From contig NZ_CP121197.1 of the NCBI RefSeq assembly GCF_029625215.1, positions 1,054,001 to 1,118,000 of the forward strand: 64,000 nt of DNA, in the 5' to 3' direction. Below the pieces are notes generated by a model that saw nothing but the letters and a program-made list of their open reading frames with translations, was not told the origin of the DNA and ran no database searches. Origin of the DNA: Aurantibacillus circumpalustris. Lineage in GTDB: Bacteria; Bacteroidota; Bacteroidia; B-17B0; Aurantibacillaceae. A program made the position numbers and the translations under genes. Below are positions 17,848 through 27,292 of this stretch, one piece after another (positions within the stretch are counted from its first letter, which is position 1; the number at the start of each line of letters is the position of its first letter).

Positions 17848-20673
17848 ATGACTTCTTCAAAACCTAAAAAAAGTTTACTAGCCAGGATTCTGAAATGGAC
17901 CGGAATCTCTTTACTACTGATTATTCTATTATTAATTGCTGCGCCATTTATATTTAAGGATAAAATTGTAGCACTAGTTAAGGAACAGGCCAACGCCAAT
18001 TTAAATGCAAAGGTAGATTTTGGAGATTTTGATCTTAGTTTAATTTCTTCCTTCCCTGATTTTAGATTTAAAATCCAAAAGGTAAGTGTTATTGGTATTG
18101 ATGATTTTAAAGATGACACACTCGCTTACATTGGTGAGTTGAGCACAGACATTAATCTTAAAAGTGTATTAAATGGGGGTCCTTATCAAATTAATTCCAT
18201 CGTAATTGACAAAGCACGTATTTTAGGAAAAGTGCTTAAAAGCGGTGTTGCAAATTGGGATATTGCCAAACCAAGTACCGATACAATTTCTGAAGTTGCG
18301 GCAGATACTTCAGCTCCAACTAAGTTTGCACTGAAACTAAAAGAGTTTAAAATTACAGAGGCGTATATTGTTTACGATGATCAAAAGGGCAACATGTATG
18401 CTAAGCTAGAAAATTTTAATTATAGCATTAATGGAGATTTCACTCAAGATATTTTTGTGATGAAGAATTTAATGGACATTGCGAAGACAACCTTTAAAAT
18501 GGACGGTGTTGCTTACTTAAACGAAGTGCACACAAAGATGAAGGCTGATTTAGATATGGACATGCTTCAATCTAAATATACCTTTAAAGAGAATGAGTTT
18601 AGTTTGAACGATTTAACGCTTGGCTTTGATGGCTATGTGTTAATGCCTGATACAAATATTGATATGGATTTAAAATTTGGCGCAAAACAAACCGAGTTTA
18701 AAGCCATTTTATCTTTGATACCAAGTGTTTATAGCAAAGATTTCGCTTCAGTAAAAACCTCTGGAAAAATAGCACTTGATGGGCATGCTAAAGGAAGATA
18801 TAACGCTTCGCAGCTACCTGCGTTTGGCGTGAACCTTTCTATTGTTAATGCGATGTTTAAATACCCGAGTCTTCCTAAGTCAGTTGATAAAATCAATATT
18901 GATGTTAAGGTTTTAAATCCTACGGGTGTGCTAGATGCAACAACCGTAGATATAAATAAATTCCATATCGAAATGGCTGGTAATCCAATTGATATTGTAG
19001 CCCACATTAAAACACCTATTTCAGATCCGGGAATTAATACCAATATTAAAGGCTTAATCAATTTAGCTTCTGTAAAAGATTTTGTTCCACTTGAAAAAGG
19101 AGATAACCTGAGCGGTACAATTAAGGCAGATATTAGTGCTGATGGACACATGAGTGCTATTGATAAAAAAGAGTTCGATAAGTTTAATGCGAGTGGAGCA
19201 TTTGAAATTGATCAGATGAACTATAAAACCAGCACCTTGCCTTATGAAGTGAAGTTAAACACCATGAAACTTAATTTCACAACACAATACGTTGAACTGG
19301 CTGCATTTGACGCCTTAATGGGTAAGAGTGATATCAGGGCTTCTGGTAGAATCGATAATTTATTACAATACATTTTTAAGGACGATCTTATCAAAGGAAC
19401 CTTTGCCTTAAACAGTAATTTAATGGATCTAAACGAACTTATGGCAAGCGACAGCACTGCGGCAACAACGGCTACCGTTGCCGTGGATAGCACTGCTACT
19501 ACTGGCGTTTTTGCGGTGCCTGCAAATTATGATTTTAACCTGGATGCTAAAATAAATAAGGTATTGTACACGAATCTTGTTTTAGAAAACATGGTAGGGA
19601 ACATCGTCGTTAGAGATCAAAAGGTAGACATGACCAATTTAAGAATGAATGTCATTGGTGGTGCTTTGACTATTAACGGTTATTACGAAACAACTAATAT
19701 TAAGAAGCCTACTGTTGGAATGAATTTAAAAATGGAAAATTTTGATATTCAAACAACATTCAAAACATTTAACTCGGTTAAAAAATTAGCGCCTATTGGT
19801 GAATACGCAAAAGGAATGTTTACAGCGAGTCTCGAAAACTTTAAAACATCTTTAAATGATAAAATGGAGCCAGATCTTAATGCAGTTGATGCGCATGGAG
19901 TATTCAAAACCAATAAAGTGAGTGTTGGCGGTTTTCCTCCATTTGTAAAATTAGGTGAGGCTTTAAAAATAGAACAGCTTAAAAACATGGATGTTGATAA
20001 TGTAAACGCGAAATACGCCATCAAAAATGGTCGATTATATTTAGAACCGTTTGATGTGAAAATAGCTGGAATCAACACCAATATTAGCGGTAGCACTGGT
20101 TTGGATCAAACAATCGATTACACGTATAAAATGGAGATACCGCGTAGCATGTTTGGTGGCGCTGCAAACAAAGTGTTAGATGGATTAATGGCACAAGCAA
20201 ATGCGAAAGCTGGCACAAACATTACACTGGGTGAAAAAATAAAAGTAAATGTTTCCATGGGTGGAACAGTAACAAAACCTACTATTAAAACAGGCATGAA
20301 GGGTGAAGAAGGTCAGCCGAGTGTTATATCTACCGTTACAACGCAAGCCTTAAATGCAGGTATTGATAAGGCAAACGAAGAAGCACAAAAAATATTAGAG
20401 GACGCAAAAGTTCAAGTGGATAGATTAAAAGCCGAAGCAAAAACTTTGTCTGATAAAACAAAACAGGAGGGTTACGCCAATGCCGATAGACTTGTGGAAG
20501 AAGCAAGCAATCCGATTGCGAAAATGGCTGCTAAAAAAGGCGCGGAGCTTGCTAAAAAAGAAGTGGATAAAAAAGCGCAACAAATTTTAGATGAAGCGGA
20601 TGTAAGAGGAAAGAAAATTTTGGACGACGCAAAAGTAAAAGCGGACGCGAAAGCTGCTGAAAGTAAGAAGTAG
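17848..20673 (+). CDS. AsmA-family protein with C-terminal coiled coil
   Basis: 941-residue envelope protein. One N-terminal transmembrane helix (about 15-40, ISLLLIILLLIAAPFIF) is followed by a very long repetitive beta region like the AsmA / TamB / YhdP group, now viewed as bridge-like lipid transporters between membranes. Family marks are the opening DFGDFDLSLISSFPDFRF and the AsmA C-terminal part near 700-800 (ISGSTGLDQTIDYTYKMEIP, LGEKIKVNVSMGGTVTKPTIK). After it come about 120 residues of Ala/Lys/Glu-rich coiled coil (ANEEAQKILEDAKVQVDRLK onward), not part of the core family. Monocistronic with a strong terminator. Lipid cargo unknown. Confidence 0.87.
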   Translation: MTSSKPKKSLLARILKWTGISLLLIILLLIAAPFIFKDKIVALVKEQANANLNAKVDFGDFDLSLISSFPDFRFKIQKVSVIGIDDFKDDTLAYIGELSTDINLKSVLNGGPYQINSIVIDKARILGKVLKSGVANWDIAKPSTDTISEVAADTSAPTKFALKLKEFKITEAYIVYDDQKGNMYAKLENFNYSINGDFTQDIFVMKNLMDIAKTTFKMDGVAYLNEVHTKMKADLDMDMLQSKYTFKENEFSLNDLTLGFDGYVLMPDTNIDMDLKFGAKQTEFKAILSLIPSVYSKDFASVKTSGKIALDGHAKGRYNASQLPAFGVNLSIVNAMFKYPSLPKSVDKINIDVKVLNPTGVLDATTVDINKFHIEMAGNPIDIVAHIKTPISDPGINTNIKGLINLASVKDFVPLEKGDNLSGTIKADISADGHMSAIDKKEFDKFNASGAFEIDQMNYKTSTLPYEVKLNTMKLNFTTQYVELAAFDALMGKSDIRASGRIDNLLQYIFKDDLIKGTFALNSNLMDLNELMASDSTAATTATVAVDSTATTGVFAVPANYDFNLDAKINKVLYTNLVLENMVGNIVVRDQKVDMTNLRMNVIGGALTINGYYETTNIKKPTVGMNLKMENFDIQTTFKTFNSVKKLAPIGEYAKGMFTASLENFKTSLNDKMEPDLNAVDAHGVFKTNKVSVGGFPPFVKLGEALKIEQLKNMDVDNVNAKYAIKNGRLYLEPFDVKIAGINTNISGSTGLDQTIDYTYKMEIPRSMFGGAANKVLDGLMAQANAKAGTNITLGEKIKVNVSMGGTVTKPTIKTGMKGEEGQPSVISTVTTQALNAGIDKANEEAQKILEDAKVQVDRLKAEAKTLSDKTKQEGYANADRLVEEASNPIAKMAAKKGAELAKKEVDKKAQQILDEADVRGKKILDDAKVKADAKAAESKK

Positions 20674-20683
20674 TTTAATTATG

Positions 20684-20716
20684 AGTCTCTCAAGGTATGA
20701 CTTTGAGAGACTTTTT
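20684..20716 (+). terminator. Terminator of AsmA-like gene
   Basis: Perfect 10-bp stem AGTCTCTCAA / TTGAGAGACT with a 9-nt loop followed by five T residues, 11 nt past the stop. The minus-strand reading lacks a T-tract, so it serves the plus gene. Confidence 0.88.
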
Positions 20717-20717
20717 C

Positions 20718-21551
20718 TTACAGGTCTAAATGTTGAGATTTTACTATCTCGCCATAAAACAAACTAGCAGCTTTATCAAATGTTTCGGGAAGATCGGTTG
20801 TGTAAAAATTGAGCAATTTGTTTTTGCTGCATTCTTTCTCAATTTCAGGATGACGTTGTAAATAATCTTTTAAGCCTTTGGCTACAATAGATCCCTGTGA
20901 AAGAAGATCAACATTTTTTGGAAGATATTTTTTTATTTTATCCTGTATAAGTGGGTAATGGGTACAAGCAAGAATAACCGCATCAATATTTTTTTGCTGC
21001 GCCATCAATTCATCTACATATTTTTTAATAAAGAACTCGGCACCTTCATTATCAAACTCACTGTTTTCAATCAATGGAACCCACATAGGACAAGCTTGCT
21101 GATACACTTTTAATTCAGGAAAAAACTTTTCAATTTCAACTAAATAAGATTCGGAGTTTACAGTTCCTTGTGTGCCTAAAACGCCAACATGTCCCGTTTT
21201 ACTGTGCTTGCCAATAATTTCAGTGGTAGGACGGATAACTCCTAATACTCGTTTAGAGGGAGCAATTTTTGGAAGATCCTTTTGTTGTATGGTGCGCAAA
21301 GCTTTTGCTGAGGCGGTATTGCAAGCGAGCACAACTAAATGACATCCCATATTAAATAAGTGCTCTACACATTCAAGTGCATATTCGTAAACGGTTTCAA
21401 AACTTCGCGAACCATAGGGAGCGCGGGCGCTATCGCCAAGGTAAATATAATCGTATTGAGGAAGTTCAGAAACAATTTCCTTTAGAACGGTTAAGCCGCC
21501 AAAGCCGCTATCAAAAATGCCAATTGGCTGATATGTTTTTTTTTCTTCCAA
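20718..21551 (-). CDS. murI: Glutamate racemase
   Basis: Cofactor-independent racemase that makes D-glutamate for peptidoglycan. 277 residues with the two catalytic cysteines, Cys77 in LACNTAS and Cys196 in LACTHYPL, and the N-terminal GIFDSGFGGLTVL and YLGDSARAPYG motifs. The start is TTG at 21551 (TTG GAA GAA); there is no ATG before the conserved start region. Transcribed alone, convergent with the AsmA-like gene and downstream of a porin gene on the same strand (30 nt). Confidence 0.95.
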   Translation of the reverse strand: MEEKKTYQPIGIFDSGFGGLTVLKEIVSELPQYDYIYLGDSARAPYGSRSFETVYEYALECVEHLFNMGCHLVVLACNTASAKALRTIQQKDLPKIAPSKRVLGVIRPTTEIIGKHSKTGHVGVLGTQGTVNSESYLVEIEKFFPELKVYQQACPMWVPLIENSEFDNEGAEFFIKKYVDELMAQQKNIDAVILACTHYPLIQDKIKKYLPKNVDLLSQGSIVAKGLKDYLQRHPEIEKECSKNKLLNFYTTDLPETFDKAASLFYGEIVKSQHLDL

Positions 21552-21581
21552 AACTTTTTATTGAATAATTAGTTGCAATGA

Positions 21582-22823
21582 TTAGAACCACAAATCTAAG
21601 CAAACAATAATTTCATTCCGTTGATTTAAACTTTTATTTCCTTGTCTAAAGATAAGGTTGTCAGATTGTAATCCCCGCCATTCAACACTCAAGCCTGCTG
21701 TTTTTTGTGGTTTAATTTCAAAACCAATGGTTGCACCTCTAATATACTGGCCAATGGAAAGGCTTCCTGTAAGAATGCGATTAGGATCGGAGAAATCTTC
21801 TAATCGGCCATAAACATCTAACATTTTGTGTAGCTTATATTTCGCAACCAGGGTGCCAGCATAAGTTACCGCGGCTTTAGCAGTATCTCTCAGTAAGGAA
21901 TGCTGTTGTACGCCATAGTTAAGATCAATCCCAAGGGTAAACTTATCATAAATAAAAGTGGCGTAAAAGTTCTGGTAATAGCGTTGGTGTTTTGTCTTTA
22001 CGGCGTCTGGCGTTTCATCGCAGGTTAAGAAGTTGTACGTGAGAGAAATGTTCTCACTGAGATTATAGTTTGCTGAAAAACCTAGAGCCTTGTTGGTGTT
22101 GTTATCAATGTACTCGTTATAACCATTAAAAATAGAAGCCTGTAAAGTAAGTTTCGATGTCGCAAGGTAGCTAAGCTTAGCCCCGCTGAGGTAATATGGA
22201 TCATAATAGTCTGGAATAGACATACTCGACGCAATGTTTTCTCTTGGCTGAAAACTCTCTAAACCAATATGAGTTTTAAAAAAGCCAGCGTCGAACCACA
22301 GTTTTTTGCTTAACCGAAACCCAGCGTTTGCCTCTTGAATTAAATTAAAAGTTGCTGGCCAGGAACTTTCAGGCACATCACCATAGTGTAAGGTAATATT
22401 GCTTCTCATAGAGGAGCTTTTGTATTCCGCACTTATAACTGCCATATTAAGAGAAAACTGATCTTTACGTGGCGCTAGGGTTGGGAATAGCACAAAATTA
22501 TTGGTTTCTGAATCATCGTCGTAGTAAGCATAGTAGGTGGAAACATAGCCCCCAATTCTAAGGACTGGATGTAAAATGCTATCTATGGCTGAGATAATAC
22601 GAGTTCCCTGAAGCTGAAGTTTATCATTAGACCTAAAAATGATTTGTGTGGACGTAACAGGATCCGTTGTAAAGTTTGGGGCTGACGATGTTTTTGTTTT
22701 TTTTGTCTTATCCGAAGTTTCTTTTTTTTTAGCAGTTAAAGTGTCTTCTATTTGAGCTTGATAAGCTTCTGGAAGTAGATAAAGAAGCACAAAAAGACTT
22801 AAATATTTGAAACTTACAGGCAT
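21582..22823 (-). CDS. Outer-membrane beta-barrel porin (OmpL / porin-2 like)
   Basis: 413 residues from the ATG at 22823, which begins the signal peptide MPVSFKYLSLFVLLYLLPEAYQAQ; a GTG 21 nt upstream is less likely. After a short polar Ser/Thr/Lys-rich segment the protein is an outer-membrane barrel with alternating strands and aromatic ends, ending in IVCLDLWF with a terminal Phe as usual for BAM substrates. The patterns GFFKTHIGLESFQP and SIPDYYDPYYLSGAKLSY resemble the putative porin-2 / OmpL-like family. Solute unknown. Precedes murI on the same strand. Confidence 0.75.
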   Translation of the reverse strand: MPVSFKYLSLFVLLYLLPEAYQAQIEDTLTAKKKETSDKTKKTKTSSAPNFTTDPVTSTQIIFRSNDKLQLQGTRIISAIDSILHPVLRIGGYVSTYYAYYDDDSETNNFVLFPTLAPRKDQFSLNMAVISAEYKSSSMRSNITLHYGDVPESSWPATFNLIQEANAGFRLSKKLWFDAGFFKTHIGLESFQPRENIASSMSIPDYYDPYYLSGAKLSYLATSKLTLQASIFNGYNEYIDNNTNKALGFSANYNLSENISLTYNFLTCDETPDAVKTKHQRYYQNFYATFIYDKFTLGIDLNYGVQQHSLLRDTAKAAVTYAGTLVAKYKLHKMLDVYGRLEDFSDPNRILTGSLSIGQYIRGATIGFEIKPQKTAGLSVEWRGLQSDNLIFRQGNKSLNQRNEIIVCLDLWF

Positions 22824-22877
22824 TTTGGTACAAAATAAACACAATAAAAGGACTATTTTTACGTTTCTAGTATTGTT

Positions 22878-23690
22878 TTGTTAAAAAGAGGCCTTTTATA
22901 TCTTTTCTGTTTCCTTTTTGTTTCGGGAATTTCACAAATCAAAAAACGAACCTTTGCTCAAAGGGAACTTGGTTTTTTTGGTGGCGGTTCCTATTATATT
23001 GGGGATATTAACCCAAGAGGACACTTTAAAGCTTCTCATCCGGCTTTAGGCATATTTTTTAGATACGCGAAGAGTTATCGTTATGCTTTTAGATTCGGTT
23101 TTAACTATGGTCAAATAAGCGGGAACGACGCAACAAGCAGTGAACCAGATCAGATTGAGCGCAACCTTAACTTTAAAAGTCAGCTTTATGAATTAAATGC
23201 AACGGCTGAATTTAATTTTGTGGAATATCGCATTGGCCATGATCGTTATAAATTCACCATGTTTGTTTTTGCTGGCGTGGCAGGATTTTACTTCAATTCC
23301 CAAGCAAACATAAATGGAACCGAGGTTTCATTAAGGGATAATCTTACTGAAGGCAAAGCTTATCCAAAATTTCAATTAAGCATTCCTTTTGGGGTTGGCC
23401 TTAAGTGGAACATTGGTGAAAAATGTGGATTAGGAATAGAGTGGGGACCAAGAAGAACATTTACCGATAATCTTGATGATATAAAAGGCAGCTATCCGAA
23501 TTCAATTGCCACGGAAGGCGGAGGTAGCGTTACGAACCAGTCTTTAAATAACTCTGCAACACCAGGCGATATGCGCGGCAATCCTAGTTCACGCGATTGG
23601 TATTTTTATTACGGTGTAACCTTAAACATAAAACTACCCGATCCGAAGAGTTTTTGTCCCGGAAGAGGCAGACGCGCAAGAACGCACTAA
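22878..23690 (+). CDS. DUF6089-family outer-membrane protein
   Basis: 270 residues. A signal peptide (LKRGLLYLFCFLFVSGISQ) is followed by an eight-strand-like barrel with ELGFFGGGSYYIGDINPRG, a hallmark of the Bacteroidota DUF6089 family, and GVGLKWNIGEKCGLGIEWGPR cut by turns. The C-terminus DWYFYYGVTLNIKLP is the last strand, then a short basic tail. There is no ATG; it starts with TTG at 22878. The family function is unknown. Divergent from the porin gene, with 54 nt between them. Confidence 0.75.
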   Translation: MLKRGLLYLFCFLFVSGISQIKKRTFAQRELGFFGGGSYYIGDINPRGHFKASHPALGIFFRYAKSYRYAFRFGFNYGQISGNDATSSEPDQIERNLNFKSQLYELNATAEFNFVEYRIGHDRYKFTMFVFAGVAGFYFNSQANINGTEVSLRDNLTEGKAYPKFQLSIPFGVGLKWNIGEKCGLGIEWGPRRTFTDNLDDIKGSYPNSIATEGGGSVTNQSLNNSATPGDMRGNPSSRDWYFYYGVTLNIKLPDPKSFCPGRGRRARTH

Positions 23691-23699
23691 ATCTTAGTT

Positions 23700-26600
23700 T
23701 TATTCTTTTATAATTCTCAGCTGTGTAGAAACCTCTTTTTCTGAAACTAATTTAATGAAATAAGTACCTGATGACAATTCACTTATGTTGATGTCAATCT
23801 GCTTTTCAGAATTTGTGAAAGAGAGCTGCTGTTTAAACACTATTTTTCCACTTACATCCATAACCTCTAGATTCATTGCTTTTTCAGAACTACTTGAAGT
23901 GGCAAGGGTTAATTTACCTTTAGTTGGGTTTGGGAAAATAGAATAGAGTGTTTTATTTAAAAGAAGCGTTTTTTCTCCTGAGCAAAACGAAACGGATGCG
24001 GTAAAAGCACTTGTTTTAGAACAACCATTTGCATCAACACCTGTACAATAATAAGTGGTTGTTACAGCTGGAGTAAATGTTAAAGAGCTACCTGCGGGCC
24101 CACCTGGATTCCAAGTGTAAGAAAGAGCTCCAGTCACATTGAGCGAAATAGACTCGTACAAACAAATCACTGTATCTTTACTGGATATTAAGACATCTGG
24201 AAGTGGGTTAACCAATATGGTTGTTGAAGCTGTTGGTTTACAACTACTGCCCGAAGCGCCGGTAACAGAGTACGTTGTAGTTACTGTAGGACTAACATTA
24301 ATAATGGCACCACTTGTTGCATTGCTCCATGTATAGGTGCTTGCTCCTGAGGCAGTAAGTGAGACAACATCACCAGCACAAATTGCGTTCGAGCCGCTAA
24401 TACTTATTGTAGAATTAGGAATAACAATTACACTAATTGTTTTAGAGGCCGAACATCCTACTGAGGTTCCTGTTACAGTGTAAACAGAAGACGATAATGG
24501 GGAATAAGTTGCTGTAGAGGAGGCTCCGCCACCGTTACTCCAACTATAAATGTTAGCGCCACTAGCTGAGAAAATAACTGAAGATCCCGCGCAAACAGAC
24601 TGAGCACTGCTTGATACAACGAGGTTCGGAACATTTGAAATAGATAAAATTTGGCTATAAACAGTTCCAGAACCATTCACATTGCTTGCTTGAATACTCA
24701 CGGTATAGTTTCCGCCACCCGGAAAGGTAATTATTGGATTTTGTGAATTTTGTGAACCAATCACAACACCTGCTGATGGGCTTACCGACCAACTCCAAGC
24801 TGTTGGACTGCCGGAAGATTGATCGGTAAAGGTTGAAGACGAGCCAGCACATATACCGCCTAAAGGAGGCGCAAAGTTACTAACGGGCGCAGTAGCACTA
24901 GTAGCAAGATTAACGACCCACACCCCTCTGCCATATGTTGCGGCATGTAATAAGGTTGGCGAAGCTGGCGAAATTTCTAAATCTGCAATAGGAGTGTTTG
25001 GGAGACCGGCATTATACAAGGTCCACGTAGAACTACCGTTATCTCGATAATAAATACCTACATCCATTCCTACGTATATTCTATCATTACTTCCGGGCTC
25101 GTATACACAGCAGTTAGCCGGGATGTTTGGTAAATTGCTTGAAACATTTGTCCATGAACTACCCCCGTTGCTTGTTACAAACACTTTGTTTCCGTTAGAG
25201 TAACCACTAAAAACTACCCAAGCATTATTAGGATCCAGAGGATCAATACTCACGAATTCAGGATTTAAAGAACTTACAGGTAAAGTCGAAGTTACATTTG
25301 ACCAACTCGTACCCCCGTTAATAGTTTTATAAACGCCATTACTTTTTAGAACATAAATCACAAGGCTATTTGATGGAGCTACTGCAAACTCTCTAATAGT
25401 TCCAGTAGCTGGCATGGCGGTTAATTGAGTCCAGGAAACGCCAAGGTTGGTAGACTTAAAAAGATCGTTGTAACCCACATAAATTGTATTAGCGGTTTGT
25501 GGATCTTGTTTCCAGGGTGTAACCCAACCTGGAGTTCCTGTTAATCCGGTTACGGCTGAAGACCAGCTAGCTCCTCCATTGGTTGATCTTCGAAGCGCAC
25601 CATTTTGATACTCACCAAACACATTGTTATCGTTAGTTCTATCATAAAAACAATCCATACCATCGCCACCCAACATGGCGTTATAGCTTGTGCCATTCCA
25701 GATACTTGTTCCGTTATCCTGATGACCTGTTATCCATTTATTTGCAGTTTGTGAAGACAAGCCAATTTTATATATCTGTGATATATTCATTGAACCTGAA
25801 ATTTCTGTCCAGCCCGTTGAGTTACGTTTATAAACAGTGCCATCATTGGTATTATACAAATCGCCAATTGTCGTGTATTCTAAATCGTGTTGATCTGCGT
25901 GGGTAAATGGCGCGCCAGAACCCGTCCAATGCCCATAAATAGACCAATTAGAGCCACCATCTAAACTTCTCCAAACATTAACCCCTCCTGTAACTACCTC
26001 ATCTTTATTCAAAGGAGAGACAGCGATACACAGGTCATACCATCCTTGTCCTCCGGTACCACTACCGTTGTTAGAACTATTTAAAATATTTGGCGTGCTT
26101 GACATCAAAGAAAAAGTTGTGCCACTTGAAGTTGAGCGGTATAATCCCAGAAATCCATTTGTAGAATTGTCGGAGGCTAAAACGTAAACGTAATTAGGGT
26201 CGTTCGCTGTTACCGCAACTGCCATACGTCCGGCGGCGGTTGTAATGCCTGAGGTTATTTGTGTAAAACTTGAACCACTGTTGGTGGAAATGCGCAAACT
26301 TGTACCTCCGGCGTAAATTGTAGTTGGATCGCCCGGTTTGAATTCAAGGTCATAACAATTTGAAGTAGAAACTTGTGTCCAGTTTGTTCCACCATTAATA
26401 GTTCTATAGATACCAGTATTGCAGGCAGCTAAAATAATCTGTGTGTTAGATGGGTTAATAATTAAACGTCGTATTAAAAAATTAGTAGAAACAGGGTTCG
26501 TTAAGCCAGTTGCAGACCAAGTTGAGCCGCCATTCGTGGTTTTTAAAACACCAATACTTCTTGTGTCGCCAGCGTCACCATCTCCGGTTGCTAAATACAT

Positions 26601-27185
26601 TATACTTGTATTTGTAGGATCTATCGCTAAGTCAGAACAACCAAGTACCGAAAGATTGTCGGTATTTGTAGTCCAGGAAGTGCCGCTGTTAGTAGATTTC
26701 CACAAACCGCCTGCAGGAGTTCCAACCCACAATGTATTAGCATTTGTAGGATCAAAAGTTATAAAACCAATGCGGCCTGCTTTTAAAAACTGACCACCCG
26801 CATTGCCAGTGAGGGGTCCAAAAGGTCCCATTGCAGTCCATGTAGTAGATGCTATTAAATTTCCGCCATTACCAATAACTTTTCCGGGACCTGTTTGTTG
26901 TAATCCTTCTTGTTTTAGAAATTTCTCGTAGTTAATTGGGGTTAAATGTAATAATGATAAATCGCCTGAGGGGTAGACTCTTCTCTCAACAAAATTTTCC
27001 CAACGTTTAAAAGCCTTATAACCCTTGCCTTTTTCGTCTTTATCGTGAGCTAACCAATATTGGTTAAACTCTTGTTGTATCTCATAAAAATTGGCATCGG
27101 GAGCGTGCATTTTTTCTGCCCAGCTTTGACCGAAAATTAAATTATTAATTAAAAATAAAAACGGCAGATAAAATTTGAATTTCAT
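23700..27185 (-). CDS. T9SS-secreted BNR/sortilin-repeat protein with PKD and Ig-like domains
   Basis: 1161 residues, secreted. A signal peptide (MKFKFYLPFLFLINNLIFG) is followed by a propeller of BNR or VPS10/sortilin-like repeats up to about 770, with many blades of the form STNGGASWSSAV and KTINGGTNWTQVS. A PKD domain (about 790-870, PSAGVVIGSQNSQNPIITF) and Ig-like repeats rich in Ser/Thr with CAGxxVxLTASGA cores come next. The last 80 residues (YSIFPNPTKGKLTLATS to TQLRIIKE) are a type A T9SS sorting domain. Cargo of this kind is glycan-binding, adhesive or hydrolytic; no catalytic motif is seen. Ser/Thr-rich as usual for such cargo. Confidence 0.88.
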   Translation of the reverse strand: MKFKFYLPFLFLINNLIFGQSWAEKMHAPDANFYEIQQEFNQYWLAHDKDEKGKGYKAFKRWENFVERRVYPSGDLSLLHLTPINYEKFLKQEGLQQTGPGKVIGNGGNLIASTTWTAMGPFGPLTGNAGGQFLKAGRIGFITFDPTNANTLWVGTPAGGLWKSTNSGTSWTTNTDNLSVLGCSDLAIDPTNTSIMYLATGDGDAGDTRSIGVLKTTNGGSTWSATGLTNPVSTNFLIRRLIINPSNTQIILAACNTGIYRTINGGTNWTQVSTSNCYDLEFKPGDPTTIYAGGTSLRISTNSGSSFTQITSGITTAAGRMAVAVTANDPNYVYVLASDNSTNGFLGLYRSTSSGTTFSLMSSTPNILNSSNNGSGTGGQGWYDLCIAVSPLNKDEVVTGGVNVWRSLDGGSNWSIYGHWTGSGAPFTHADQHDLEYTTIGDLYNTNDGTVYKRNSTGWTEISGSMNISQIYKIGLSSQTANKWITGHQDNGTSIWNGTSYNAMLGGDGMDCFYDRTNDNNVFGEYQNGALRRSTNGGASWSSAVTGLTGTPGWVTPWKQDPQTANTIYVGYNDLFKSTNLGVSWTQLTAMPATGTIREFAVAPSNSLVIYVLKSNGVYKTINGGTSWSNVTSTLPVSSLNPEFVSIDPLDPNNAWVVFSGYSNGNKVFVTSNGGSSWTNVSSNLPNIPANCCVYEPGSNDRIYVGMDVGIYYRDNGSSTWTLYNAGLPNTPIADLEISPASPTLLHAATYGRGVWVVNLATSATAPVSNFAPPLGGICAGSSSTFTDQSSGSPTAWSWSVSPSAGVVIGSQNSQNPIITFPGGGNYTVSIQASNVNGSGTVYSQILSISNVPNLVVSSSAQSVCAGSSVIFSASGANIYSWSNGGGASSTATYSPLSSSVYTVTGTSVGCSASKTISVIVIPNSTISISGSNAICAGDVVSLTASGASTYTWSNATSGAIINVSPTVTTTYSVTGASGSSCKPTASTTILVNPLPDVLISSKDTVICLYESISLNVTGALSYTWNPGGPAGSSLTFTPAVTTTYYCTGVDANGCSKTSAFTASVSFCSGEKTLLLNKTLYSIFPNPTKGKLTLATSSSSEKAMNLEVMDVSGKIVFKQQLSFTNSEKQIDINISELSSGTYFIKLVSEKEVSTQLRIIKE

Positions 27186-27292
27186 GTGTAGTGTGTTAAA
27201 TCTTGAACCAATAAAAATACAGTAATTTTACCTTAGTTTTACTTATCAACCCTAATTTTTAACTAAAACTAAATCAATTAAATTAGACAAGT

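Noticed and set aside
18729-19151. 140-codon minus-strand frame inside the AsmA-like gene
   Set aside because: Antisense of a regular beta-repeat gene; no family features.
26419-26793. 124-codon plus-strand frame inside the T9SS cargo gene
   Set aside because: Antisense shadow caused by low-complexity Ser/Thr/Gly/Asn repeats.
23700-27185. Tandem DNA repeat array
   Set aside because: The repeats are protein-level propeller blades and Ig units with diverged DNA, not exact tandem copies.
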